In this document: positions 49,288 through 58,383 of the stretch, in pieces
Position numbering within the stretch: position 1 is the stretch's first letter
Layout of the letters: each line of letters begins with the position of its first letter
Assembly: GCA_937883775.1 (NCBI GenBank)
Contig: CAKZXZ010000237.1
Span: 1-64,000, forward strand
DNA length: 64,000 nt
From: an uncultured Paracoccaceae bacterium
GTDB taxonomy: Bacteria > Pseudomonadota > Alphaproteobacteria > Rhodobacterales > Rhodobacteraceae
Direction of reading: 5' to 3'
Position numbers and translations under genes: made by a program
Notes under the pieces: model-generated
Told to the model about the DNA's origin: nothing
The model's input: only the letters and a program-made list of their open reading frames with translations
Databases searched by the model: none

Positions 49288-52200
49288 ATGGGGGACATTA
49301 CGGTGTCTGATTTTGTGATTGATTGGGGCCTTGTCGGTAGCGACGGCCAAACGACAACGCTGCAGGACGGTAGCACCTCGCTGGATGTCACGGTGTCGAC
49401 GCCGTCGAATAGCGAACATCGGGACTTTGATACAAAACAGCTTGACGGCCAAACGGTGCTTGAAGCGCGCTGCGTTGAAGAGCCTGTCAAAACGATCGTC
49501 ACATTTGGCGATCCGGTGTCTGATGTCAGCTTTACGCTGCTGGATGTCGATCAGGGCAATGGCTGGGACGACAAGGCCACGATCATCGCGCGTGACGCGC
49601 AAGGGAACATCGTGCCTGTCACATTCAGCGGGCTGACCCATCACGACACCGATGGCAATACCGTCGAAGGTGGCGGCACATCCCGCGCCGACACATCTTT
49701 TACATCCTCCGACAATGTCAACGTCTCGATCGCAGGTCCCATCGCCTCGCTCGAGATCGTTTTGGACAATGGCGCGACAGATGACGAGTCCGGCACTGTC
49801 GCCATTGGTCCCATCTCTTTCGACGCGGCCCCCATCGGCGACGGATATGTGAATGGCTCAAACGCGGACGACACCATTGGTTCAGCCTTTGTTGACCCCG
49901 ATGGCGACCGTGTTGACGCCAATGACCAGTTGGTGCCGGGCGAAGGACAGAATGACGATATCATTCTTGCCGAGGGTGGCGATGACACCGTCTTTGCAGG
50001 AGCAGGCGATGACGAGGTCTTTGCCGGAAACGGAGACGATGTCGTTTACGGTCAGGACGGTGACGATTACCTGAACGGCGGCAAAGGGCATGACATGCTG
50101 TTTGGTGGTGCGGGCGATGATGGCATCGTTGGCGGCAAGGGCAACGACAAGGTCGAAGGCTCTCAGGGTGCGGATGCGATTGCCGGTGGCGATGGCCACG
50201 ATGATCTGTGGGGTGGAAAAGACAATGACGTCATCAGCGGTGGTCGCGGGAACGACGACATCGACGCAGGCGATGGCGACGATGTGGTCTTTGGCGGTCA
50301 AGGCGCCGACACGATTACAGGCGGTGCCGGCGACGACACCATCTCGGGTGGGTCACAGGACATAAACGAGAATATCGATTTCAACGATCTGGCTGCGGGC
50401 GATCTGGTCACCACCCAATTCGTCGATAAGGGCTTTACGGTCACCAGCAGTGATCCAGCCAATCCGGTCATGGTCTTTGACAGTGCCAATCCGACAGGTG
50501 GCGACAGCGATCTGGGCACAAGCAATCTGGGCAATGTGCTGATCCTGTCCGAGGATCGCGACCCCGATGATCCCGATGACAATGCCGGTGGCGGTGCTTT
50601 CGTCTTTGATTTCGAAAACCCCGCGAATATCGTCAATCTGGGTCTGCTTGATATTGAAAACGGCGCGACGATCACGCTGAAATTCGCGGATGGGTCGAGC
50701 CAGGATGTGAATGTGGCGGCAGTGGCTGACAATGGTCAGACCACCGAGTGGCTGAACGCCGATAACGTCATTCAGATGACAGTCGCGATACCGGGTAGTG
50801 GCGCCATCGACAACCTGTGTTTCAGCATGGATCCGGATGCCGGTGACGGCAATGACGTGATTGATGCAGGCGACGGCGATGACACGGTCTTTGGCAACGC
50901 AGGCGATGACACGATCACTGGCGGTGCGGGCGCCGATACGCTGGTGGGCGGCGACGATGCGGATACGATCTTCGGGGGCGCTGGCGATACGGTCGACGGC
51001 TCGGAAGGGGGCGATGACAATGACACGCTTGATCTTAGCGGTCAGGGTCCGATCCGGGTCATCTACGATCCGACAAATGATGAAAACGGCGTTGTCGAGT
51101 TTCTTGACGGCAATGGCGATCCGACTGGGTCGTTGAGCTTTACCAACATCGAAAACGTGGTTGGTGACATTGTACCCGAGGGCGACGGGATCGTCGAAGG
51201 GGACGATAACGCCAACACGATTGATGCGGGCTTTGCCGGTGATCCGAACGGGGATTTCGTCGATGCCAATGATGCGCTTTTGCCGGGCGAAGGCCCGCAG
51301 GACGATATCATTATCGCTGGTGGCGGGGACGACAATGTCTTTGCGGGCGAAGGGGATGACGACGTTCTGGGCGGCGCGGGCGATGATACGCTGCGTGGCG
51401 AGACGGGCGACGATTACCTTGACGGCAATGACGGCGACGACACGCTGCGCGGAGGTCAGGGCGACGACCGTCTTTCGGGTGGCGACGGCAATGACGATCT
51501 AAGCGGTGGTGGTGGTCAGGACGCGATCACAGGCGGTGATGGCGACGACACGATCGATGCTGGCGGCAGCGCTGACATCGTTGATGCTGGCGACGGCGAT
51601 GACGCTGTTGATGCTGGTGAAGGCGATGACGTTGTTTACGGTGGCGCCGGTTCGGACGAGATCGAAGGCGGTGACGGCGACGACATCCTGTTGGGTGGCG
51701 GTGCTGGCACGCCGGGTGACAACTTTATCTTCAATGGTTCGTTTGAGGACACCACCGGGATGACGACAACCGGTTACGGGTTTGTCGGCACCGGGTCGGT
51801 TCCAAACTGGACCGAAACCCAGAATCCCAACAACGAGATTGACTTCCACAATGACGGCCGCGGCGGTGTGAACCCGACCGATGGCCAGAACTGGCTTGAT
51901 CTTGAAGCGAGCCCTGGCGGCACGCGCGTTGGCCAGGCGGTTGCAGGCATCACAGCCGGTGAGCTTTACACGCTGACATTCGACGCGGGTGACGCGCCGG
52001 GTGAGAACAACGTGGTGAACGTGTACTGGGGCGGTGCGCTTGTGGGCACGCTGTCACCAGAGGACAGCCAGATGGACGAATATGAGTTCGTCCTGGAAGG
52101 CGGCGCGGGCGATGGCTCGAACCTTCTTGAGTTTGAAGGTGTCACGACCAGCGGCGCGGGCAATATCGGCGCGTCTATCGACAATGTGGTGCTGGTCGCC

Positions 52201-55200
52201 TCGGGCGATGTGACCGACACGTCTGGTGATTTCATCTTCGGCGGCACGGGCGACGATTTGGTCGATGGCCAAGGGGGCGATGATGTTCTTTTTGGCGATG
52301 AAGGTGATGACACTGTTATTGGCGGCGACGGCGACGATCAGGTCTTTGGTGACGAAGGCGATGACACGGTGTCTGGCGGCGACGGTGCGGATCTTATTGT
52401 CGGCGGTGCTGGCAATGACGTGCTGGATGGTGGCGACGGTGACGACGATATCTTTGTCGGCGGCATGGACGTGGCCAGCGGTGGCGCCGGCGATGATGTC
52501 TTTGCGCTGGACCCGACCGATCCCGGTGCAAGCGTCAACATCACGATTGATGGCGGTTCGGATGGCACGGATGGTGCTCCGGCGGATGATGCTAACGGAG
52601 ACGAAGGTGACGTCCTGGATCTGAGCGACGCAACTCAAGACCTTGATGTGATGTTTGAGCCAAACCCTGAAGAGGGCGAGGTGAACGGGCTGGATGCGGA
52701 TGCGGACAGCGACATTACCTTTGAGGAGATCGAGAAGGTTATCACCGGCTCTGGCGATGATACTGTCGATGGTGCGGATGCGACCGGTCCGATTGACATT
52801 GATACCGGGTCTGGCAACGACACGATTGAGACTGGCTCTGGTGATGATAGCATCGTTGCGGGGGAAGGCGCTGATGCGGTCGAGGGTGGTGCAGGCGATG
52901 ACAGCATCGACCTTGGCACGAACCCCGATGGAACGCCGGATGGCGACGCCGATACGGTTGTGTTCAGCGACGGTGACGGCAATGACATCTTGGTCAATTT
53001 CGATACACCAATCACCAACCCGGATGGCTCGCTCACCGGTGTGGATCAATTGGATGTCTCGAACCTGACCGATGCCGATGGCAACCCGGTCACAACCGAG
53101 GATGTCACAGTCGCGGGCAACCCGGATGGCGACGCGGTTCTGACCTTCCCGAATGGCGAGACGATCACGCTTGTCGGCGTCACGCCGCAGAAAGTGGACG
53201 ATATTGATGAGTTGGTTGCAATCGGCATTCCCGATGGTCGCGACGGCATCGTACAAGGCACCAATGCCGGTGAGTTGATCGACACCAACTATCTTGGTGA
53301 TCCCAACGGCGATCTTGTGGATGCAGGCGATGCGCTGCTTCCCGGTGAGGTTGGCGATGACGATATCATTCAGGCAGGTGGTGGCGATGACACAGTCATT
53401 GCGGGCGCTGGCGACGATGAAGTCTTTGGCGGCACCGGTGATGATCGCATCGAAGGCAACACCGGCGACGACCAGCTCTTTGGTGAAGACGGCGAGGACC
53501 GCATTATCGGTGGTCTTGGTGACGACACCATTGAGGGTGGCGACGGCAATGATGATCTGTCCGGTAACGTGGGCAACGACACCATCGATGGTGGTGACGG
53601 CGACGACGAAATCGGCGGCGCGGAAGGTGATGACACGCTTCTGGGTGGCGCAGGTGAGGACGATATCACCGGCGGCTCGGGCGACGATACCATCGACGGT
53701 GGCGATGATGATGACACCATCGACGCAGGCTCCGGCGATGACGTGATCGCGGGCGGTGATGGCGATGACAATATCATCGGCGGTGACGGCAGCGATACGG
53801 TGACTGGCGGCGACGGTGATGATGTCATCAACACATCCGGCCATTTGCCACTGCTGGACCTGGGCTTCCCTGGTTATCCGTCCACAGGCGTCCCGCCGAT
53901 CCCGGCTGATTTCGCACCGGGCAACGATATCGACTTTGTCGATGGCGGTGACGGCAATGACATTATCATCACGGGCGACGATGCTGACACCATTCTGGGT
54001 GGCGACGGCAACGACACGATCGACGCAGGCATTGATGCCGACACTATCGATGGTGGTGATGGCGATGACCGGATCGTGGGTGGTGAAGGCTCGGACGTGA
54101 TCGACGGCGGCGACGGCGACGACACGATCTTTGCAGGCATCGACCCTGCGCTGGGTCTGCCCGATGATCTGGACATCCCCGACGACGGTGTGAACCAGCC
54201 TGCCGATCCTGAGCAGAACAACGGTCAGGATGTCGTGAATGGTGGCGCTGGTAACGACACGATCTTTGGTCAGGACGATGACGACACGCTCTTTGGTGAC
54301 GAAGGCGACGACTTTATCGACGGCGGTATCGACGAGGACACCATCTCGGGTGGTGAAGGCGACGATACGATCATTGGTGGTGAAGGCGCTGACACGCTGA
54401 CCGGTAACTCGGGCGAGGATACGTTCCTTGTGAACGGTGTCGACGAAGGCAATGGCGATGTCATTGACGGTGGCCAGGCGGCCAGCGGACCGGATGACGA
54501 GATTGATACGCTTGATCTGACCGGGTCAGGCAACATCAAGATCACCTATACGTCGCCCGATCAGGAAGACGGCTTTGTCGAGTTCCGCGATGCAAATGAC
54601 GTCACAACCGGCACGCTGACCTTCACCGAGATCGAGAACGTGATCCCGTGCTTCACGCCGGGCACCACAATCGCGACCCCGAAAGGCGAGCGTCTGGTCG
54701 AAGAACTGAAAGTCGGTGACAAGATCATCACGCGCGACAACGGCCTGCAGGAAATCCGCTGGCTGGGTGCCAAGACAATGGACTGGAAGGCGCTGAGCGG
54801 GAACCCGCATCTCAAGCCGGTTCTGGTTCGTGCCGGGGCGCTTGGCAATGGTCTGCCCGAGCGGGATATGCTGGTATCGCCAAATCACCGCGTCCTTGTC
54901 AGCAACGACAAGACAGCGCTTTACTTTGAAGAGCGCGAGGTGCTGGCCGCGGCGAAGCATCTGGTCAACCATCAGGGCATCCACGAGGTGGACACGATGG
55001 GCACGGTCTATATCCACTTCATGTTCGATCAGCACGAAGTTGTGTTGTCGAACGGGTCGTGGACCGAAAGCTTCCAGCCGGGCGATTACACGCTCAAAGG
55101 GATCGGTAACGCGCAGCGGAACGAGATCTTTGAACTGTTCCCCGAGCTCAAAAGCGCCGAGGGCATCGAGGATTACCGCGCGGCCCGCAAGACGCTCAAA

Positions 55201-55230
55201 AAGCACGAAGCCAAGCTTCTGTTGGGCTAA
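49288..55230 (+). CDS. Giant RTX calcium-binding protein with C-terminal Hint domain, 1,980 aa
   Basis: The very acidic, Asp/Gly-rich product has about a dozen blocks of GGxGxDxxx nonapeptides (for example GGAGDDTLRG and GGDGDDTIDAG), which fold into calcium-filled beta-rolls after export. Beta-sandwich inserts lie at the N-terminus (residues 5-180), near 370-510 (FDFENPANIVNLGLLDIENG) and near 812-970 (NFIFNGSFEDTTG to SIDNVVLVA, galactose-binding-like). A 69-residue module occurs three times (see repeats). The C-terminal Hint_2 domain starts at Cys1788 (CFTPGTTIATPKGERLVEEL), has His1867 in VSPNHRVLV, and ends in a KKHEAKLLLG tail. It is presumably exported by a type I system not in this window. 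The start is MGDITVSDF after TAGGCGATGGGAT. Confidence 0.92.
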   Translation: MGDITVSDFVIDWGLVGSDGQTTTLQDGSTSLDVTVSTPSNSEHRDFDTKQLDGQTVLEARCVEEPVKTIVTFGDPVSDVSFTLLDVDQGNGWDDKATIIARDAQGNIVPVTFSGLTHHDTDGNTVEGGGTSRADTSFTSSDNVNVSIAGPIASLEIVLDNGATDDESGTVAIGPISFDAAPIGDGYVNGSNADDTIGSAFVDPDGDRVDANDQLVPGEGQNDDIILAEGGDDTVFAGAGDDEVFAGNGDDVVYGQDGDDYLNGGKGHDMLFGGAGDDGIVGGKGNDKVEGSQGADAIAGGDGHDDLWGGKDNDVISGGRGNDDIDAGDGDDVVFGGQGADTITGGAGDDTISGGSQDINENIDFNDLAAGDLVTTQFVDKGFTVTSSDPANPVMVFDSANPTGGDSDLGTSNLGNVLILSEDRDPDDPDDNAGGGAFVFDFENPANIVNLGLLDIENGATITLKFADGSSQDVNVAAVADNGQTTEWLNADNVIQMTVAIPGSGAIDNLCFSMDPDAGDGNDVIDAGDGDDTVFGNAGDDTITGGAGADTLVGGDDADTIFGGAGDTVDGSEGGDDNDTLDLSGQGPIRVIYDPTNDENGVVEFLDGNGDPTGSLSFTNIENVVGDIVPEGDGIVEGDDNANTIDAGFAGDPNGDFVDANDALLPGEGPQDDIIIAGGGDDNVFAGEGDDDVLGGAGDDTLRGETGDDYLDGNDGDDTLRGGQGDDRLSGGDGNDDLSGGGGQDAITGGDGDDTIDAGGSADIVDAGDGDDAVDAGEGDDVVYGGAGSDEIEGGDGDDILLGGGAGTPGDNFIFNGSFEDTTGMTTTGYGFVGTGSVPNWTETQNPNNEIDFHNDGRGGVNPTDGQNWLDLEASPGGTRVGQAVAGITAGELYTLTFDAGDAPGENNVVNVYWGGALVGTLSPEDSQMDEYEFVLEGGAGDGSNLLEFEGVTTSGAGNIGASIDNVVLVASGDVTDTSGDFIFGGTGDDLVDGQGGDDVLFGDEGDDTVIGGDGDDQVFGDEGDDTVSGGDGADLIVGGAGNDVLDGGDGDDDIFVGGMDVASGGAGDDVFALDPTDPGASVNITIDGGSDGTDGAPADDANGDEGDVLDLSDATQDLDVMFEPNPEEGEVNGLDADADSDITFEEIEKVITGSGDDTVDGADATGPIDIDTGSGNDTIETGSGDDSIVAGEGADAVEGGAGDDSIDLGTNPDGTPDGDADTVVFSDGDGNDILVNFDTPITNPDGSLTGVDQLDVSNLTDADGNPVTTEDVTVAGNPDGDAVLTFPNGETITLVGVTPQKVDDIDELVAIGIPDGRDGIVQGTNAGELIDTNYLGDPNGDLVDAGDALLPGEVGDDDIIQAGGGDDTVIAGAGDDEVFGGTGDDRIEGNTGDDQLFGEDGEDRIIGGLGDDTIEGGDGNDDLSGNVGNDTIDGGDGDDEIGGAEGDDTLLGGAGEDDITGGSGDDTIDGGDDDDTIDAGSGDDVIAGGDGDDNIIGGDGSDTVTGGDGDDVINTSGHLPLLDLGFPGYPSTGVPPIPADFAPGNDIDFVDGGDGNDIIITGDDADTILGGDGNDTIDAGIDADTIDGGDGDDRIVGGEGSDVIDGGDGDDTIFAGIDPALGLPDDLDIPDDGVNQPADPEQNNGQDVVNGGAGNDTIFGQDDDDTLFGDEGDDFIDGGIDEDTISGGEGDDTIIGGEGADTLTGNSGEDTFLVNGVDEGNGDVIDGGQAASGPDDEIDTLDLTGSGNIKITYTSPDQEDGFVEFRDANDVTTGTLTFTEIENVIPCFTPGTTIATPKGERLVEELKVGDKIITRDNGLQEIRWLGAKTMDWKALSGNPHLKPVLVRAGALGNGLPERDMLVSPNHRVLVSNDKTALYFEEREVLAAAKHLVNHQGIHEVDTMGTVYIHFMFDQHEVVLSNGSWTESFQPGDYTLKGIGNAQRNEIFELFPELKSAEGIEDYRAARKTLKKHEAKLLLG
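49837..50040 (+). repeat. RTX module repeat, copy 1
   Basis: These 68 codons begin GDGYVNGSNADD, contain DPDGDRVDANDQLVPGEG, and end in DDIILAEGGDDTVFAGAGDD-type RTX units. The same module recurs at 51181 and 53239 and marks the start of each large beta-roll section. Confidence 0.8.
51181..51387 (+). repeat. RTX module repeat, copy 2
   Basis: These 69 codons begin GDGIVEGDDNANTIDAGFAG, followed by DPNGDFVDANDALLPGEG. They lie 1,344 bp after copy 1. Confidence 0.8.
53239..53445 (+). repeat. RTX module repeat, copy 3
   Basis: These 69 codons begin RDGIVQGTNAGELIDTNYLG, followed by DPNGDLVDAGDALLPGEV. They lie 2,058 bp after copy 2. The hydrophilic DPNGD and LLPGE cores are shared with copy 2 and nearly so with copy 1. 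Confidence 0.8.
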
Positions 55231-55251
55231 CACTGGGAATATGCAGCTGGG

Positions 55252-55314
55252 CCGTTCCCGTTTGGGGACGGTCAAAGCCCATAGGATCAGCCCTGTGGTT
55301 GGGGCAGGGCTGAT
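55252..55314 (+). terminator. Tandem hairpins ending the large RTX gene
   Basis: The first hairpin pairs CCGTTCCC with GGGGACGG (one wobble, 55252-55272). The second pairs ATCAGCCCTG with CAGGGCTGAT, 10 bp perfect (55286-55314), and is followed by a T-rich stretch. They separate the two RTX genes, which are therefore probably transcribed independently. Confidence 0.7.
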
Positions 55315-55361
55315 TCCTTCTGGTTTGTTTCCGTTAGGGCAACAATATTCTGCAATCAGAG

Positions 55362-55381
55362 GTTTAATGCGCATATTAAAC
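55362..55381. promoter_or_regulatory. Operator-like palindrome before the second RTX gene
   Basis: GTTTAAT and ATTAAAC form a perfect inverted repeat with a 6-bp spacer (GCGCAT), 162 bp upstream of the second RTX start. The AT-rich symmetrical form suits a dimeric regulator; which one is unknown. Confidence 0.45.
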
Positions 55382-55543
55382 TGCGATTGCCAACGAAATG
55401 CTCACAGATCCGCACATAACGCAGTGTTGTTTCGGTTTTTCTAAAATTCCCCATAAAAACCGCGCATAAGCGAGTTATAGCTTAGACAGCACCACACGAA
55501 CGCGCCCGCTTGTATAGCTTTTAGACCTTTGGGGGGTCCTTGA

Positions 55544-57280
55544 ATGGCACGCATTATCGGTACCGACAGCAATGACACGCTGTCTGGCACAAACAACAAC
55601 GATGAGATTCAAGGCCTTGGCGGGTCGGATACCATCAGCGGCGGCAACGGAAGCGATGTCATTTACGGCGACAGCGCAGTCGGCGTAGACCCCAATGCGC
55701 TGGTCTATACGCCCACAACGGGGCGTTTCACCTATGCGACGGGCAGCAATCTGGGCAATGGCAATCCCGGCGGCTCGAACCACCGTGCCAATGTTGCTGA
55801 TAGCCAGGTGTCGAACCTGCAGCTGATCCTGCCGACGGGTGACCTGACCTTGAATGCAGGCGAGACCGTTGGCTTTTCCTTTATCGATGAGAACGGCAAC
55901 ACGGTTTACGTCGAAGATGCCGAAATCCAGCAGACTGCGTTTGCCTCTCCGGGTGCAAACGAAACCGGCGTTCTGACGGCGCAAGGCGTCGATCAAAACG
56001 GTCGCGAAGTGGCATTGCTTTTGGCATTCAACAACAACGATGGCACGCCACCTAACCCACTGCCTGCGGGAGCGGCGTTTTTTGACAATGACAGCGATCC
56101 CAACCGCTTTAATGGCACCGATATCGAACTGCCGCCTAACGCGGTTCAGCCGATTGCATCACTGGATGGCGATGACGTTATCAATGCAGGCGATGGCAAT
56201 GACACTGTCTTTGGTGGTGGTGGCGACGACACAATCAATGCAGGATCCGGACAGGACCGTGTCGAGGGCGGCACAGGCGACGACATCATCGACGGCGGCG
56301 ATGGCAATGACCGGCTGTTCGGCGATGAAGGCAATGATCGGATCACCGGTGGCCAAGGCCAGGATCGGCTCTTTGGTGGGGATGGCGATGACACGCTGAT
56401 CGGCGGTGCCGGCGATGACCGCGTATTTGGCGAAGACGGCGATGATGCGCTTGTCGGTGGCCCCGGCAATGACTGGCTGCGCGGGGGCGAGGGGGACGAC
56501 CTCTTTACCTTTGCCGCGACAGGAAATCACGACATTCGCGGCGGCGAAGATGCCGATGGCGCGGATATCGATGTGATTGACCTGACCGGCATCAGCGCCA
56601 ATGTCATCCAGAGCGGCGCTGAATCAGGCCGGATCGAGTTTTTGGATGGCAATGGCAATATCACAAGCCGGGCAACCTATCGCGAGATTGAGCAGGTAAT
56701 CATCTGCTTCACCCCCGGCACCTGCATTGCAACGCCAAAGGGCGAACGTCTGGTCGAAGACCTGCGCCCGGGCGATCTGGTTTTCACACGCGACAATGGC
56801 GTGCAGGAATTGCGCTGGGTCGGATCAAAGACGCTAAGCGGGCAGGCGCTTTTGGCGGATCCCAAACTGAACCCCGTGCTGATCCGTGCCGGAGCACTTG
56901 GCATGGGTCTGCCAGAGCGCGATATGAGGGTCAGCCCAAACCACCGCATGTTGATGGCGGGCAACGAGACGGCGTTGATGTTTGGCGAGCGCGAAGTGCT
57001 GGCCGCTGCCAAGCATCTGACACAGCGCGATGGTATTCAGCGCGTGACGTCCACGGGCGTGACCTACATTCATCTGCTTTTCGAGCGTCATGAAGTGATC
57101 TTGGCCGATGGCGCCTGGACCGAGAGCTTCCAGCCCGGTGACTATTCGCTCAATGGTCTGGATATGCCCCAGCGCCGTGAATTGCTGTCGCTTTTCCCTG
57201 AGCTTGCAAGCCATGCAAATGACAGTTTTCCTGCCGCCCGCCAGGTACTGCGCAAACACGAAGCGAAACTCTTGGCTTAG
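55544..57280 (+). CDS. RTX calcium-binding protein with C-terminal Hint domain, 578 aa
   Basis: The N-terminus carries an RTX block directly (MARIIGTDSNDTLSGTNNND), then a beta-sandwich (about 45-200; VSNLQLILPTGDLTLNAGET). A second, longer RTX beta-roll runs to about 345 (GGDGDDTLIGGAGDDRVFGE), followed by a Hint_2 domain from Cys388 (CFTPGTCIATPKGERLVEDL) with His467 in VSPNHRML. It ends in RKHEAKLLA, the same tail as the larger neighbour. The two Hint domains are closely alike, so the genes probably arose by duplication with different RTX parts. GGGGGG upstream of the ATG serves as ribosome-binding site. Confidence 0.92.
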   Translation: MARIIGTDSNDTLSGTNNNDEIQGLGGSDTISGGNGSDVIYGDSAVGVDPNALVYTPTTGRFTYATGSNLGNGNPGGSNHRANVADSQVSNLQLILPTGDLTLNAGETVGFSFIDENGNTVYVEDAEIQQTAFASPGANETGVLTAQGVDQNGREVALLLAFNNNDGTPPNPLPAGAAFFDNDSDPNRFNGTDIELPPNAVQPIASLDGDDVINAGDGNDTVFGGGGDDTINAGSGQDRVEGGTGDDIIDGGDGNDRLFGDEGNDRITGGQGQDRLFGGDGDDTLIGGAGDDRVFGEDGDDALVGGPGNDWLRGGEGDDLFTFAATGNHDIRGGEDADGADIDVIDLTGISANVIQSGAESGRIEFLDGNGNITSRATYREIEQVIICFTPGTCIATPKGERLVEDLRPGDLVFTRDNGVQELRWVGSKTLSGQALLADPKLNPVLIRAGALGMGLPERDMRVSPNHRMLMAGNETALMFGEREVLAAAKHLTQRDGIQRVTSTGVTYIHLLFERHEVILADGAWTESFQPGDYSLNGLDMPQRRELLSLFPELASHANDSFPAARQVLRKHEAKLLA

Positions 57281-57310
57281 GAGAGTCTGCCATCAATTTC
57301 GCTCTGGACG

Positions 57311-57340
57311 GGGTGGTCGGAAACGGCCACCCTTTCCTTT
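57311..57340 (+). terminator. Intrinsic terminator after the second RTX gene
   Basis: GGGTGGTC pairs with GGCCACCC (one wobble) around GGAAAC and is followed by TTTCCTTT, 30 bp after the stop codon. Confidence 0.75.
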
Positions 57341-57358
57341 GTCTGACAGGAGGCTTTC

Positions 57359-57787
57359 ATGCGCGACACCCCTTGGTATCTTTTCCCCGTGGCCGCATTG
57401 GCGGTGATCTGGTTTCTGTTCAGTGCTTTGGACTTTGTCATGACAATGTTGCGGATCGAAGGGTATCTTGCGCTGTTTTCTGAGCCGCAGATTGCGTATT
57501 TCACGTCGATGCCGCAATGGGTGACCGCAGCTTGGGCGATCGGTGTCTGGGCCGGGCTGCTTGGGGCGATCTTGTTGCTATACGATCAAAAGACCGCACC
57601 CGTGCCGCTGGCTTTGTCATTCGCCGGTATGCTGATCGCGTCGGTTTGGTTCACGGCGTTGTCTGACCCGTTGATGGTGGCCGTCACAGGCCCTTTGGGT
57701 CTGGTCGTAATCTGGGCTGCGACCTTGGTCAGTCTGCTCTTCTGGATACATGCCCGCGTGCAGCGCCAACGTGACAACCTGATCTAG
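57359..57787 (+). CDS. Four-helix membrane protein of unknown function
   Basis: The 142-residue protein has four predicted membrane helices (LFPVAALAVIWFLFSALDFV, about 7-28; 53-75; 82-100; 107-128) with small loops. GACAGGAGGC is a good ribosome-binding site before the ATG at 57359. I do not recognise the family. It follows an RTX gene but is separated from it by a terminator. Its stop overlaps the convergent nucleotidyltransferase by 4 bp. Confidence 0.75.
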   Translation: MRDTPWYLFPVAALAVIWFLFSALDFVMTMLRIEGYLALFSEPQIAYFTSMPQWVTAAWAIGVWAGLLGAILLLYDQKTAPVPLALSFAGMLIASVWFTALSDPLMVAVTGPLGLVVIWAATLVSLLFWIHARVQRQRDNLI

Positions 57788-58374
57788 CGTCCTGTCTCTT
57801 TGCGCCATGCGGCCCAGTCTTCGGGCGTATCAAGATCCCGGTTTGCCCGCGTGCCGGGCAGGGCGACGAAATGGACGCGGTCGCCTGCGGCGGCGATCAC
57901 CTCATGCCCACCGCCATCGCCTTTCAGTCTGGCAAATTCCGGATAGAGGGCGCGGTCAAACAGGATCGGATGCCCGGGCGCGCCATCCTGTGTTGTGCCG
58001 CGCCAGATCTGTGCTTTGGGAAAGGCGTTGCGCGCTTCCAAAAGGGCTTGCAGATCGGATGTTTCCAATTCGGGCAGGTCAGCCAAAACAACCAGAACTG
58101 CACGCGTATCGGCCAGGTGCGCCATTGCAGAGCGCAACGTGCCTGACATGCCCTCAAGGCTGCAAGCGGCGCTGAAGATGTCGACATCCAGATCGTCAAT
58201 CAGATCAGCGCCGGTCAGATCGGGCGGTAGCGCCACGGTTACAGGCAGATCGACACCCAGCGCCGTCAGCACTTGCTTGCGCAACAGCGGGACTCCGTCG
58301 ACAGGTTGCGCCAGTTTGTTCTGCCCGCGCATCCGTGAGGACGTGCCAGCGGCGAGGATCAGGACATGGATCAT
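57784..58374 (-). CDS. MobA/MocA-like nucleotidyltransferase
   Basis: The 196-residue product has the NTP-transferase signature LILAAGTSSRMRGQNKLAQP at residues 5-24, the acidic metal site VLVVLADLPEL, and GAPGHPILFDRALYPEF with LKGDGGGHEVI. This layout fits the MocA/MobA-like group that attaches CMP or GMP to the molybdenum cofactor. No molybdoenzyme is adjacent, so another sugar- or cofactor-nucleotide role remains possible. Confidence 0.83.
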   Translation of the reverse strand: MIHVLILAAGTSSRMRGQNKLAQPVDGVPLLRKQVLTALGVDLPVTVALPPDLTGADLIDDLDVDIFSAACSLEGMSGTLRSAMAHLADTRAVLVVLADLPELETSDLQALLEARNAFPKAQIWRGTTQDGAPGHPILFDRALYPEFARLKGDGGGHEVIAAAGDRVHFVALPGTRANRDLDTPEDWAAWRKETGR

Positions 58375-58383
58375 GCGTGCAGA

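Noticed and set aside
52054-53844. 596-codon open frame opposite the RTX repeats
   Set aside because: Its regular Ile/Val/Ala pattern is the mirror image of the Gly-Asp repeat codons; long antisense frames are expected there.
49837-54420. Short regularly spaced DNA repeats that could suggest a CRISPR array or minisatellite
   Set aside because: The periodicity is the 27-bp codon pattern of RTX nonapeptides inside one open reading frame; there are no constant repeats with unique spacers.
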